Assembly: GCA_023512835.1 (NCBI GenBank) | Contig: CM042091.1 | Location: 40,562,107 to 40,626,106 of the forward strand | Source of the DNA: Taxillus chinensis | Taxonomy: Eukaryota > Streptophyta > Magnoliopsida > Santalales > Loranthaceae | Length of the DNA stretch: 64,000 nucleotides | Direction of reading: 5' to 3' | In this document: positions 21,660 to 34,923 of the stretch, in pieces | Layout of the letters: the number at the start of each line of letters is the position of its first letter | Numbering within the stretch: position 1 is the stretch's first letter | Program-made: the position numbers and the translations under genes | Notes under the pieces: generated by a model | Database searches by the model: none | What the model was told of the DNA's origin: nothing | The model's input: only the letters and a program-made list of their open reading frames with translations

Positions 21660-24140
21660 ATCCCAAAGAGAAACAAGCAAAACAAACCCTGACTAATTGA
21701 TTAACATTATTCACAACTCAGGTGAAAGTTCAAAAACACACCCACAGTCTGATTCAATGAGCAGGGGTTCACAGATGCGTGAATCCTGTCCTTAGGTAGA
21801 GGAATCATATCCCAACAGGGAATGCCCATGCTTCAAGAATTTTGAACTCCAAAAACATGAATGTAATTACTGATATGACTCCACCCAAGGACAGGTAAAA
21901 TGTGGCAAATATTTTCAGAGGGGAGATTGATTTGTCAATTTAATCAAGTGTCACAGTGAAGTTTTAAAGTACAAATTGGAAGTGTTAATTTCCAACCGTA
22001 TCATTGTGCTTATTAGCATTTCAACACCTGCTTGCTAAATGTTCAGAAGCTTTACACTTGGCACGCAGTTCTGCATTTACATTATGAAAGTAAATGAGAA
22101 ATAAAACACGAGAGATATTTATACCCACCAAAATGATTTTCATACTCACTTTTGTAAAATATCTATATTATTCATTTGTGACTTGGACTAAGTAGTTCTT
22201 ACAAAATAAAAGTAATAAAAAAAAATAATCAGTTCACCCACCATATGAGGTCTGTGACGTACAAGTCTCATTACGCAGTCAAATTAATATAAAATAGTCA
22301 CAACGTCATTTGTATTTATTCAATTCGAAAAATAAAACATCGTCTCGAACCAAAGTACTATTTCTCAAACCGAAATTCAGAGAAATCAAATTAAACTTTC
22401 TAATTTACCTTCAATCGAAGCCTTTATGTGGTACTACAAGATGTATTCATTTACTTCAATAAATAGAATTATGACTCGAATCAAATTAACAACACTTCAA
22501 GATTTCTCCAGAAATATTAAACTTTTTGTAATCTTCTACCTCCATACCGCCGCCTAGAATTTTCATCCTTAATCATCAAATAAATTCAAAATCAATCAAA
22601 TTTCAATCAAAATTAGTCCTTTTTATCATAAATTACATGTGTGATTACTCAATTAATATTAATTCGTACTATTTGTGTAAAATCATGAGTGTCATAGTGT
22701 GAAAGGGTTCGCATAGGGAGCGTTACGGCGGAAAGAGCATATCACCAGGTGTATTAATAAGAAAGTATGTTAGTAAACATTCCTCCCCAAAACACAAATG
22801 TATGCTATATAAAGTAATGCCCAAATATCATCGAATAAAATATATCATGAGGTAATCACTCAGTTTCATTGCATGGTTGGCAATTTTTTTTTCAAACATG
22901 AAATGTCCACCTTGCTACATTGAATTCTTAGGTGAATTCAATCTTGAAATCCCATAATACCCAACTATGAGAGATACACATACTCAGATCTATGTAGAAC
23001 ATGCATCAAAATAAATCTAGTTATTTGGCATCAACAATTAGGTACAATACACAACTGAGTAAGTTTCATTTGCATGTGAAACTTTCATGTATTTTTTGTT
23101 ATTTCATGTTGTTTGTCTTAGCTCTCCCAATGAACCACCCATGACCCCTTCCCCCCCCCCCCCCCCCTAAACTGAAGAAAGCAGTAAAAAAATCAGCATG
23201 TTAGCTACATACATAGGAGAAGCTATACATAATGCAAAAATGCATAATTTTTTTTAGTATGCTATATATCACTATGAAAAAATTATGCATAAGTACACAA
23301 ATATATTATAATAACCCATGTTTGGAGGTTTGAAAGTTAGTTGAAATAAGTATTTTGAGTTAACCTTGTGATATCTTGTAGAAGAAGTCAGAATCTCGAA
23401 GTGAGTCTCTCGAAGTGAGTCTCTCAAAGTTGAAGAGTTGGGTTACAATCCTTTACTTCGATTTGTAGCTAGTTCGATATCTTGAACCGGTGTTTGGTAT
23501 CTCACAAAGTGCGTTGGTAATTTGAAGTGACATCTCAAGGTAAACCCAACTGGGACGCACTTGGGCTAGAGGGGTTCAATTCAAGATGAAGTGTGCATAT
23601 CTCGAAGTGAGGAAGGCTTATCTCAAAGTGGTTCATCTCGAAGTGTTGCATCCTAAACTATGTTATCTCGGATTAACTTGAGGATAATCTCAAAGTCTTC
23701 AAAGTTGAATCATGGCCATTGTTTTTGTCATCCGGCCATCTAAACTATTTATTCCAAATGTATTGGTATATAATTAGGGGTTATAAATAGGAGAAAAGTG
23801 TGTTTAACCCTTAACCTTAATCCTTTCATTTGGATCGCCACCGCCATAACAGGGAGAGAGAAACGCCAAGGTGCAAGGAAGAAAAGGAGGAATGTGATTC
23901 GAGCTTTGTTAAAAGAGAAATCAAGGTAAGGATTCATACTCCAACATTGTTTCCTGTCTATCTGAGATTGTTTAGAACAATTCTACCATGTTTTGATGTG
24001 AGATTTCATAATCTATATTATGTATCTCGTAATTCATATACATGGAATGATATATATGAATGTTGATCAAGATTTTCTGTTGAACGTGTTTAAATTTGTC
24101 ATAATAGAAATTTAACCTGTTTAAGTGAGTTTATATATTC
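21660..24140. other. Gene-free region with simple repeats
   Basis: It holds a run of 17 C at 23151-23167 and repeated phrases TCTCGAAGTGAG/ATCTCAAAGTGG at 23390-23690. Frames at 23749-24066 match no family I know. A first exon for the cytochrome b5 exons was looked for and not seen. Confidence 0.4.
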
Positions 24141-24745
24141 GTAGGGCTATAAATGGACCAAATATTCATGAATAAGTTCACGTTCGGTTTGATAAAAGAT
24201 CATTTATGTTCGTTCCTTAAGAAATAGTATTGCTTGCGAACAATTGAAAAACACCATTGTTATATTCATGAACATATTTGCGAATGTTCACAAACAATTC
24301 GTAAATATCGTTCATGTTCATGAAAATTATCTGTTAACAGAAAATTAACAAATCAATTAATATGTATAAAAATTACTTTATTAAATATAATTTAATAAAC
24401 ATATACTTTTATATTATTATTAAATAACATATATATATATATATTTTAAACATATTAAATAAAAATAACACAATCTAACGGTTAATTAATTATAGTTTTT
24501 TGGATAAATTTATGATGTGATTTTTTTTTTTATAAATTTTTACGATTTTATAATTGTATTCGTAACTATTTGTGAATAAATTTATAAATACATGTTCGTA
24601 AACGTTCGTGAACAACAGAGTAATATTTGTGAACAGATCGTGAATATCATAGTTTAAGTCTTATGTTCGATTCGATTCGTTATAGTAATGAACACGTTTG
24701 AATACCTTACTATTTGGCTCGGCTCGATTCTTTTACAATCTTAGA
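24141..24745. repeat. Dispersed GTTCGTGAAC-rich plant repeat (MITE-like)
   Basis: It begins GTAGGGCTATAAATGGACC and ends in CTCGGCTCGATTC, with many palindromic GTTCGTGAAC/GTTCACAAAC-type motifs (about 24180-24330 and 24545-24650) and a purely AT-rich centre. AGGGCTGTAAATGAACC...GCTCGGCTCG sequences of this kind are common dispersed repeats in plant genomes. Terminal inverted repeats are imperfect, so the exact boundaries and class are uncertain. Confidence 0.45.
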
Positions 24746-27289
24746 TATTCATATTAAGAATTAAAGGGGATTGGAGTTTGGTTTCTGGGGTTGAAGGCAA
24801 CTACAGACATTTGTCATGGGATGAGAATTTCATCCAAGTGATGCTTAGTCATCTATGCGAGAGAAGGCCAATCTAAGTAAGCCTTACTGCTTGAGACACA
24901 CGTATACTGGTTTTACCCTGCTTTAAGCTCGTCAAGAGAACAACTTCAATTGACATTCTTAACTAGTTTGTGTAAATATGGTCAAATTCTCTCTTTATTG
25001 TTAAGTCCACGACTAATGGCATGCTTCATGCACTTAACTAAGTTGGTACGTTTGAACTCAGAAGGAGCTCCGTTAAATCTCCCACACAAAATGTCTTAAA
25101 GCCTTTCACTGTGCACCAGTTATGCTGTTTACATTGCCTCTCTTCTAAGTAATACGAATGCTAATTTGAATTGTACCACTGAGAGATGTCCCAGATGCTC
25201 AAGACGTGACACATTACAATCATTAAACAAAGGAAAACAAAGGACGAACATTGCAGGTTATAGTTAGTGTAGTGTGAGGACCCTAAGGACCAAATGAGAA
25301 TTTGATTTGACCATATATTATAGAGAATTGAGCATATGCGTCTCATTGAAATGTTTTGCAAGTTATGCTTTAACTGATTTGCTTTGAGTCCTATTTACTA
25401 CTAAGATAAGTTATTTGCCTTAATATGTTTTGATTTGAGTTATGTTTTGTTCTAAGTGAGATATATGCTTGAAATGTTTTCTATTGTGATAAGCTATGAT
25501 CTGAGATTGAGATAACTTGTATGACTGAGACTAAGATAGCCTATGTGGCTGAGATTGAATTAACCCCGTGAAGGTTGTGAGTTGAGATTTTGAAGTATAT
25601 GATTTTAATGATTTGTTTGTTTACGTTAAAAACACAACAAGAGCACAAGCATGCACATTGCATGTAGAGATTAAAAGTCTTAGAATGGTTTAGAGAGATA
25701 CAATCACTAATTGCTCACCCCACAAAATATTCTCGTACCGGAACGGGCACCCCAAGGTGTTACTTTATCGATAATCGTCTCAGACGAGTGAAGCAGGCTG
25801 AGGCAACCTATTCTGCCGCCTCATTCGAAATATGAGATGAGGCGAGCGCCTTTGTCCTGACCCGAAAACATATAAATATGTAAAAAAAAAATTTAAAAAA
25901 TAAGGCACCTCACTCTGGAAGCTTCCTCCTCATCGATCGCCGTCTTCCATTATCGAAGCCTTCCTCTCCATCACCTGCTTCGTTTGCTCCATCATTGATC
26001 GTTGTGTCTCTCATCCGCTCCAACAACTTCATTGTAGTCATATGCCATCTCTCTTCAATAAGTTAATTTAAATTATGTGATTTAAATTTTTGGTGTTTAA
26101 TCACTTGATTAATTTAAATTCTATAATTAATCTGTAGTAATAGGAAATACTAATTTATTTAAATTCTATTTGTATTTTATTCATATGTGACAACGAGGCG
26201 TCCAACTTGAGTGTATTAAGACGTCGACCTTGGCATATGGCATAAAATCCGTACCGTATTACATTTCATGTTTTTAAACCTTAACCTACCCTTATGTTAT
26301 GTTTACTTTTTTTTAAGTGCCTATTGGAGTTACGAGAATCAGTCCTAAGGTGAAGACCCCCATGAGGCTTTTTCTTTTGTTTCTTTTTAAATGTGTTGTA
26401 TTAAGATATCAATGAATTGAGACTTTTTTGAGATGTTTTGAAATGTAAATCTCGAGGGAGAGATTATCGTATGACATTTTATTAAAATGAAATTTATGTG
26501 TAGGCATGTTGATTATGCATTCATGAAATGATAAGTTAGGACAACACTCATGTTATAATCACCTGACTAGGTGTTTTCACTAACACCTTGAGCATTTGGG
26601 TGCAAGCATGAGGAGTCAACTGTTTTCCTTAGGTGGAGAAAATCCGAGGCATCACATATATAATTATCATTCAAAGATGCTGCTACATTTTTCCAACCAA
26701 CACTATAGAATGTTAGTTTCTCAATCCATTAAAGGAAAGCTAAAGAAAGTTAGAAAATGTTTGTTTTACTTATTTTCTATTTTCGTTTTTAAAATGTAAT
26801 AGTTATTTTCGAGTAAAGAAAACCAAAATATGAAAACAACATAATGTTGTTTTCATTCTTTGAAACTTGAAAAGTAAAAACAATCTTTCGTTATTTTTAG
26901 CTTTTTGTACTCGAAAACAGTAATTATATTATAAAAATAAAAACAGAAAATATGCAAAACAAACATGCTTTTAAATTTTAACATCCTTAAATAACCGAGG
27001 TAAACTAACGAACTTGAAAATAAAAAATTTCAAACTTTTTTGGTGTACAAGTCATATAAAGAGACAAATATATTTCGCATGCATAGAATGAAATGCTTGG
27101 AAAGTTAGTATCACCCTATAGAAAATCCATTTAATCTCATTAAACTCCAACATGTAATTTTTTTCAGATTAATTAGGTTTAATCTCAATATCACTATACA
27201 ACTCAATTGTGGAGCAGTTTACAAATAGGTCGGGGAGAGGCTTAAGTCATTGTATTGCATCTCTTCTTTGCTAATAACTGAGAAGAGTA
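24746..27289. other. Gene-free region
   Basis: AT-rich intergenic sequence. CTGAGATTGAGATAACTTG-like phrases recur at about 25500-25560, and a GAGGCG-rich patch lies at 25790-25860. No gene or RNA gene recognised. Confidence 0.4.
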
Positions 27290-27666
27290 TCACGAATCTT
27301 TGAACAATGTTGATGTGCTTTGAGAGCATTTTTGGATTGCAGGTCAATTTGGATAAATGTGAGCTGGTTGCCCTAGGAGAGGCGATGGATGGGCAGGGTT
27401 AAATGTAGTTGCTTGGGTGTCATCTCTGTCAGCTGGCCATTTCCTACCTTGTCCTTCCCTTGGGTGCTCCAGTCAGATCTAGTACAGTATGGGATCCCAT
27501 GGTGGAGAGGATGGAGAGAAGGCAAACTAGTAGGAAGACTATGCTTATCCAAGAGGAGTCATCTTACCGTCTTGCAAAGCCCTCTTTCCAATTTGCCTAT
27601 GTATTTCCTGCCCATGCTCTATATAACTAGGTTGGTGACCAAAACAAATAGGGAGCATTCAATGCA
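27290..27666 (+). pseudogene. L1-type LINE reverse transcriptase remnant
   Basis: Across two frames the translation shows the conserved tail of plant L1 reverse transcriptase: QVNLDKCEL, then a LPLGA box (YLVLPLGAP), then a VERMERR block, then LSNLPMYFLP. The order matches family expectation (VNL.KS..., YLGLPLG, ...LS.LP.Y). Stops and frame changes show decay. The segment stops exactly where the gypsy-type LTR begins at 27667, and LINE-like sequence seems to resume after its right end, so the LTR element inserted into this LINE. Confidence 0.65.
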
Positions 27667-29104
27667 TGTAAAGACCCGTAATTGAGTGATCTTATAAGTT
27701 GATTTATTATTGAGGATGATAATATTTAAAAGACGATGTGTTTATAGACGTGAGCGTTTTGGCTGTTAGTGAACTTAGTTTGTTGTTCAGGATCTTCACG
27801 AGAGCATTTTAATATTTTAAATTATTATTACTGTAGTGTTATTATTATTAATATAATAATTAAGTATTCTGAGCTTATTAGTAATAGTATGTTATTATTG
27901 TTATTATTATTATGAGTTTAATACTTTGAGGTTATTATAATTATAATGTTAAATTATTAATAAAATTATTTAGGTATTTCGAGTTATTATTATTTATGCA
28001 TTTATTGAGGTGATTATTATAATTATGTTTATTAATCCTATTATTATTATTATTATTATTAGATTTAATAATATATATATATATATATGAGTTGGTATAA
28101 ATGGGAGAACTTAGGGTGAAATGCTAAGTTCGTTGTGCGTGCGCAGAGCTTGACAAGGGAGGAACATAGGGTTTGAAGCAAATTGTTCTACCGATCCTTG
28201 GAAACTAATCCATGTAGGTGGTCTTTAATCCTCGTTATTTTACTATATGAATTACTAAAGGAGATATACAAATACTCGTTCATTATGTAAGTGTATGTAT
28301 ATCGATTCTTTGTCCTTTTCTCTCTTTGGTTTGGTTTCTCCCTTGGGGGGTCTGGTTTTTTTTTTTTGTGTGGACGTCATTGTGCCAACGCGAAGGAAGG
28401 AAAAAGGCGTTGGGCGGCACCATGGAAGCGTCATCGCATGAGGGAGATGGGAAGGGAAGGCGACGGCATCCACCGCTTCGTGCGACGGAGGTGGTCTCAG
28501 CGACGGTGGCTGCTTTCCCGGCGGAGGAGATAGAGGTGGAAGAGGGGGCGGCGACTACCGCCGCCCGTGGAGTGGACCGCGCTCCTCGCGCGCCCCACTC
28601 GCCCCGCGCGCCTCGTGCTCGCGCACGAGCGTGGAGGAAGGGGATGGGGGCGGCGTCATCTTGCCGCCCCCATGCACCAGGTTGCGGACGGTGGCAGGGT
28701 CTGACCTGACCCTGCCGCGTGGAGATGTTGGAGGTAGGGGCGGCGGCTCCTTGCCGCCCCCACGCGTGAGGGTGCCAACTTAAAGGATTTTCTGCCTTTG
28801 CCTGATGTGAAAGGAATTATTTAAATACTAAGCTTTAAAATTTTGGGCCTTACTAATTAATCATATAAAGATTATTTGAGTATTGATGTTGTAGTTGAAT
28901 ATAAATAATGTTGGGCTTGATATTATCAACATTTTTGTTATTCAAAATTTATATCGTAGAATTGACATTGAAAATAATATTTATAGCGTGATTGTTGGAG
29001 ATCGGCACATTTCATCAATTGATTTTTATATGGGTATATATATATATAAAATAGTTATAAATATACCTCTATAATTATTATTGGGTTTGTTATAATCAGT
29101 TTAA

Positions 29105-29152
<48 letters not shown>

Positions 29153-30234
29153 TTTGAATTTGTCAACATCAGTTAAATGTTGCAAATATTGTTTAAGTTC
29201 GATGTTGTTATTAATTTAATATTGTGGATGTTGTCAGGTTAAATATTATTTGTTTGTTATATAAATATAGCTTGGGCGTGATACTATTAGTTTAAAAATA
29301 TAAGTGTAGATCTGGGTCTGTTATTATTTATTGGCGATATAAATGTCACTTGTGGCATGTTGATTTCTGGTTTAGCAAATTTAAATATTTTGTAATGTTG
29401 TGATGCTGAACATTGACTATTGGAAATTTCTATTTGTTGATTTTATGAGTGAAATTGGTGGTGGAATTGGTTGGGTTAACCACGAGTCCCACATAGGACT
29501 GGCAGGAGGCCACAGGTCCCCTATGTGGCTGGTTAATCTAGGTCCCATATGTGGCAGGTTGTCGTTAGGGTCACTGCAGGTCCCACATATGGCTGTCTGG
29601 TGATAATTGGGATCCCAGGAGTTGGTTGCGGGAATTTCGTCGATGATTGAATTATTTAGTGTGAACCCTTATTGAATGAATTCTAATGTGTGTGATGTTA
29701 TAACTTGTGATCTAATGTGAGCTTACTGTGATAGAATTGGACACTACACTAACACAAGCATACACCGATCATATTGTCTTAGGGTTTCATGTTATGGGAG
29801 GGTGAGGAGATGGAGATCATCTACTGGGCATTTGTGCTCACACCTACTTTGTTGATATGTTTCAGGTATCGACCCACTCGCTAAAGGCTGGCCCGAAGTC
29901 ATTTGTTGTCTATTTCACATTTTGTAATAACTTCATGTATGGATTTTGTCATATATTAATTGGTTTTTATTATTTGGATATTCGGATGAGGGTCCGTGAA
30001 AGTTGTATTGCATTTGTGGCATGATTCTATTAGTAATAAATTATTTTCCTTATCTTAATTGCATGTGGGAATGTACAGAAATACCTCTGATGTATAAATG
30101 TACAAGTACATCTTGGACAGCACCCGCTGTGTAGTTCATATCGGTACTAGTCACCAACCCCTTGACCCTTCGGGTGCGGACATGAGAAAGTCACACTCTT
30201 AGTTCTAGTCCTTCTGGGATTAGGGGGCGTGATA
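27667..30234 (+). repeat. 5' LTR of the gypsy-type element (2568 bp)
   Basis: The LTR includes an AT-rich first part with ATTATTATT runs (27830-28070), a GC-rich island at about 28380-28790 with frames up to 127 codons that overlap in two phases, a long TA microsatellite (about 29105-29150) and repeated GTCCCACATA/GTCCCATATG phrases at 29485-29590. The right end is GATA where the 3' copy has GACA, so the terminal CA is mutated. Confidence 0.8.
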
Positions 30235-30237
30235 AGT

Positions 30238-30249
30238 TGGTATCAGAGC
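30238..30249 (+). other. Primer-binding site (initiator tRNA-Met)
   Basis: TGGTATCAGAGC, the complement of the initiator tRNA-Met 3' end, 3 bases after the LTR end. It fixes the orientation as +. Confidence 0.85.
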
Positions 30250-31148
30250 CGATGTTCTAATTGGACCTAGGTTAGTTTGGGTGGTTGATTGACACTTTGG
30301 TGCTTAGGAGACATTAAGGAGGGCGCCTAGCCAACGCAGTCCTTATTCGTGTCCTTGGTTACCTTAGGGTCAGTCAGATTACCTTAAGACACATTGGGTT
30401 GGGTGCATACATACAACTATGTTGCGTGAGCATTATAGGCACTAAATTTAATTGCGCATGATACTCTGATGATTGATTAATCTAGTGGTTGCTTGCTAAG
30501 TATTGTTTGAGAAGATATGAATTGTGTGAGTGTTATATGTTGACACATGATGTTTGTAGTTAAGTAAGCTAATTTAACATTGCATGATAAAAAAATGATA
30601 TGATGTACTATGGTGGTAAGGCCGTAAGGGAATATGAACCCTACAAATTGATGGGTGGCTTAGTAGCCCGTTAACTTGAGTGGGTGACAGGGAAATATGA
30701 ACCATGATATCTATTGATGTGGACCCACAGGTCATGCTTGATTATTTGTAACTATAAGTTGGTAAGAGGAAACTGAAACCATATTAAAGAATTGTTTTGG
30801 ACATGAGTGTCACAAATGTTCTATGACATAGACTTGTAATGGATATATATATATATATATATATTTGATTGTTGTTATTGATAACATAAGGTTAGTGTGG
30901 ACCTATGGGTCGTGATTATTATTTGTTTAATGTTGATGTTGAATATTTTTATTTGCCTCATTTGGATGAGGAATGTTAGCTTGATTAATCGTATGATGAT
31001 AGTCTATTGGTTACATCATATAATGTATGGGTAGATTATGTGACAATTCCTAAGAGGAGTATTAGTGGTCAAGGTAAAACAACGGTAAACGATGAGATAA
31101 AATATTCAAGAATTAATAGCACAATGAATTTAATAATAATAATAAAAT

Positions 31149-31278
31149 AGTACATCTTGGATAGCACCCGCTGTGTAGTTCATATCGGTGCTAGTCACCA
31201 ACCCCTTAACCCTTCGAGTGCGGGCATGGGAAAGTCACACTCTTAGTTCCAGTCCTTCTGGGATTAGGGGGCGTGACA
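31149..31278 (+). repeat. 3' LTR remnant, last 130 bp
   Basis: It aligns without gaps to 30105-30234 with eight differences, all transitions, and ends in the proper GTGACA before the target duplication. Its left edge abuts an AATAATAAT run, probably the junction of the internal deletion. Confidence 0.85.
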
Positions 31279-31283
31279 ATGCA

Positions 31284-32400
31284 CTTCTTGTGGGTAATTC
31301 TTGCATTTATGGTTCGAACGAATCCGAAATGTCTCGAACAAGTCATCAAGGTATTGGAGTCCCTAGTATGAGATCCAGGACCAATACGAACTTCTCAGAT
31401 TTTTCCTACATCGATCTCAACTGAGATACAACGAGTCAACCAAAAAATTGATAATGTGTCTCATCCTGGACAAGTTCTCGTTCAAAATTGACAAGATGTT
31501 GAGGTACGTCATGAGTTCTCGTCCCCACTGCCTATCGTTGCTGCGTCGCTATCGATTGCCGATGTTGTTGTGTTTATCTCATCTTTCTTTTTCTTATTTT
31601 TCTTCTCTTCTCCATGTTGTATTGCTGCTAATTGTCAAATTTTTATTCTTCTTCCTCTACGTTGCACTCACGCTCACACTCACTATGCTCTGCCGATGAG
31701 GGTCGGTATGTTTTGCTTTGTGTTTATTTGGGTACATTTGTCTTTTACATTTGTTCACTATTTATTTTAAAACAATCATAACAATGGAGATGACATGGGC
31801 ATCCAAGGTTATGCTTGATACCAACAACAACAAAACTTCAATACCTCAAACCAATTCAGGATCACCTCTATTGACACTGTTAATTTTTAAAATTTTTGAT
31901 TATGCTATGGTTTTTTTTCCAATACCCTATTTTGGTTTTCTTAAGCTATTACATTTGTAAAAATGAATTTACAAAAATATTATGTCAATTTTTCCTAAAA
32001 AAAATATTATACTAATTTGATAAAACTATTATGAACATAAAAACCAATTTGATCAATAATTATATGCTTTTTAGTGACCATTATGATTTTATTTTAATAA
32101 ATTATAAATTATGCAAAATATAATAGTATATTTATTTTAATGATACAGTAGTGTTTTAATGTCTTTTTTTTTTTTGAAATCATAGCATGCGATTTAAATC
32201 ATTTATTTTGTTTGTTTAATAATTCTAATGTGATGATTAGATTTTTTTCTGACTTTTCTATGATTTTTATTTTTTAAATTGAATATTATTTCATGCCTAA
32301 AGTTACAACTCGCCTGAGATGTAATAAGTTGTCCGTGATCACAACGCGACAACAACTATGACTTTGAACCAAGCTTGCATTTCATTCAAGTTTTGATTTT
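31284..32400. other. Mixed region, possible LINE continuation then unassigned AT-rich DNA
   Basis: Just after the target duplication the sequence CACTTCTTGTGGG could continue the FLW motif that follows LPMYFLP in L1 elements. Beyond about 31420 I see no coding similarity; T-rich and AT-rich sequence dominates 31560-32300. An extra insertion of roughly 1 kb between LINE parts is possible but its ends were not found. Confidence 0.3.
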
Positions 32401-32419
32401 GTCTTGTGGAGTTCCGATT

Positions 32420-33494
32420 AGTAGCCTCGCAAGGATAGTGGGTTGGGGATCAAGCAAGTTGTTCAATGAAGCGCTTGCAAAATGAAAGTGGAGATTTATG
32501 GTGCAGTGATGGAGTTTGTTGTGACTAGTTATTGTGGCTATCTATGGGGCTGAGTATTGTGGCTAGATTTTCAAGTCCATATGAATGTTGCATGGGGTTG
32601 GCCCTTGGAAATCTATGGGGACTCTTTTTTGGATATTGTGTGGTGGAAATCGGGAGAGAGATCCTCCATTTCGTTTTGGCATGATATGTGGGGTGGAAAG
32701 AGGCCTCTCAAGGTTTCCAAGGGTGTTACTATTAGCGAACGACTAGGGAGCCTCAGTTAGGCAATGTAGGGTGGATGAGGCTTGGGACATTAATTTTCTT
32801 AGGCTGGCCTAAGACTGGGAAGTGGATGAGTTTGTGGAGTTTCATAGAGAGAAGTATCAATGCGTGGTGGAGGAGAGACAGCCGGACACAATGGTTTGGA
32901 AGGGTGCTAAAAGTGGGAATCTTATGGTTTGACAGTTCTTTCAAGAGATTTTGGGGTGGCAGTGTGATCCACGTTTGTTTGCACGATGGTGGAGAGGCAT
33001 TTGAAGAGCAAAGATTTCCTCTAGGGTGGCATTTTTCACTTGGCAGGTTGCTTGGGGTAAGAAGCTCACCCTATATCAACTCCAATGACGAGGTATTGAA
33101 TGGGTGTGCTTTTTGTAAGGCTATGTGGGAACAATTTGATCATATTATTTTGGATTGCCTGTGGACAGACCACATGTAGAGTTGAATTGGGTCCATCAGG
33201 GTCGTGTGGGAGAAGAGAGAGACATGGTATGGTTTTGGGGGATGACACTGGAGATTTCACTTTGTAAGTTATCCTATGGAGGCCTTTTGGGTGCTGTGGC
33301 ATGCGCGACCGAATTTTTGACAGCAACGAGCGCTCACCTAAGGGGCTTAAAACACGTTCGTGGGCTTTTTTGTTAGATGCTGTCGTGTGTTGTAACGTTT
33401 CTTGTATTGACCTTCTGTCCTTGTGCACTTTGTAATCTTTCACCTCCCCCTTGGTGTTGTTTATCACATGTGATTTTTCCGATTAAAAAAAAAA
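32420..33494 (+). pseudogene. L1-type LINE 3' end with zinc-finger RT tail and poly(A)
   Basis: The order of motifs matches the C-terminal part of plant L1 ORF2. A block reads LFNEALAK then a stop and KWRFMVQ (about 32458-32504). Next come WWKSGERSSISFWHDMWGG (about 32650-32698), a W-rich stretch, and the zinc-binding tail with CAFC...FDHIILDC (about 33108-33165). A T/C-rich 3' UTR and A10 (33485-33494) follow. The frame is broken repeatedly. The missing middle and upstream RT at 27290 suggest one original LINE split by later insertions, which is an inference. Confidence 0.75.
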
Positions 33495-34923
33495 GGTTTC
33501 TACTGTGTGATGTGTTTACGTTAGTCAAAAATTGAAAATTATATAGTAAACCACGATCATCATCAGCTTAAAGGTGTTACTCTAGTTTCTATCTACCTGA
33601 AACTGAAAAGGTACCCAAATTTAGTATAACAACAGCAGCACCACCAAAAGCAGCAGCAAAATTAAAAGTGAAAAACAAAAACAGAAAGAGGGAGAAAACG
33701 AAGAACAGAGGAATCAGAGGGCTTTTGTGGGAAAACCTTGCCGGAGATGACGACCCAACAATCGCCTTTGGTGTTGTGTTGGGAGGCTTCGTGTATACTG
33801 TAGAGCTTCGTTAGGGTCGGCATGGCTGACGTCTGAAGCTGAGCTGACTGGGATCCACGAGCCCTTTCTTCTCGCTCTTTTCTTCAATTATATGTTTCTT
33901 TTATTTCTGTCCTACGAACTTTGAGGACTTATTTCCACATTAGTCCTTCTTCACTTTTAAAATTGTTCCACATTAATTTACAAAGGCTTGTGTATTCAAG
34001 GGGTAATTAAAAACCGAAGCAAACCAAATTAAATTGAACCTAGCCGAAAATAAGCGGTTTTTAAGTTAAATCCGATTTGTTTGGTTTGAAAAATTAGAAA
34101 ACCGATTGGTCCACGGTTCACCCGAACTCGGTCACCAAAACCGACCAACACAAATGCTATATTGAATTGCGAAGCGCGCGCGAGCGCCTCTCAATCTTCC
34201 CCAATCTCTATTCCAAGGTCACCAGACTCACGACTCAGCCGACGCCTGACGATATCTTTCTCCCTTCATTGATCATCACCAATCTGGCGATCTCCACTGG
34301 CTCTTTGTAAGTCCCTCTCTCAATCTCCCTCTTTATATTTATCTCTCTCTTTCTCTCTCGATTCTCTTTTATCTCTCTCTCTCGATCGAGCAACACCAGC
34401 TGGGTCTCCGACACAGCACGGAGGCGCGCAGGTGAAGCGACCGCCATGGACCCTGGTAGACCAGCTGGCTCATATTGTTGTCGTCGAGGCTATGAGGAGG
34501 TATCAGTATCAGACCCATCTCTTGGGAGGCCATGATCTGCGTATCCTTCACGCCCAAATACCAAACCAGACAACCAGTAGACACTAGACACTAACAATAA
34601 AACAAAGACAGGGAGGAAAACACCATGGATGTGGGCCGCATGTGGCCCATTTGATCCAATAGGTTTAATTTAAGGTATCATGAATGAAGATCGATAATGG
34701 TTGATAATGGTAACCATGGATTTGAATTGCATGGTTGATAATTTAAGGTATCAGCTGTCTCATGTTATTTTTAATTGCAAGATTTGAATTCTTCTTTCTT
34801 TTGGGCTTTTTGTTGTTGGTACAAAAATATCGATCAATTTCTCAGTAAGTAGTAGAAAGGTTAAACTTTTGTACCTGTTTTATGCAGGTTAAACTTGGAA
34901 ATACCATGAGTCTGTTCATGTTC
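33495..34923. other. Gene-free region with a dispersed AACCGA-rich repeat
   Basis: Around 33990-34160 there is a familiar plant dispersed motif set (AAAACCGAAGCAAACC, TTTGGTTTGAAAA, ACCAAAACCGACC). TC-rich sequence at 34310-34390 looks like a leader but no supported gene follows. An ATG at 34446 opens only a short frame. Confidence 0.35.

Larger units (their letters stand above)
27667..31278 (+). mobile_element. Internally deleted gypsy-type (chromovirus-like) LTR element
   Basis: A perfect 5-bp duplication ATGCA flanks the element (27662-27666 and 31279-31283). The 5' LTR (27667-30234) starts TGTAAAGACCCG and is followed by a primer-binding site for initiator tRNA-Met (TGGTATCAGAGC, 30238-30249). 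About 0.9 kb of non-coding internal sequence follows, then only the last 130 bp of the 3' LTR (31149-31278). No gag or pol remains. The two LTR end segments differ at 8 of 130 positions, all transitions. Long LTRs with a TGTAACGACCCG-like start and tRNA-Met priming suggest a Tekay/Del-type chromovirus, but no coding domain is left to confirm this. Confidence 0.88.

Noticed and set aside
28291..28709. GC-rich frames of 80-127 codons
   Set aside because: They overlap in two phases inside the 5' LTR at 27667-30234, with low-complexity Arg/Ala/Pro-rich translations caused by base composition.
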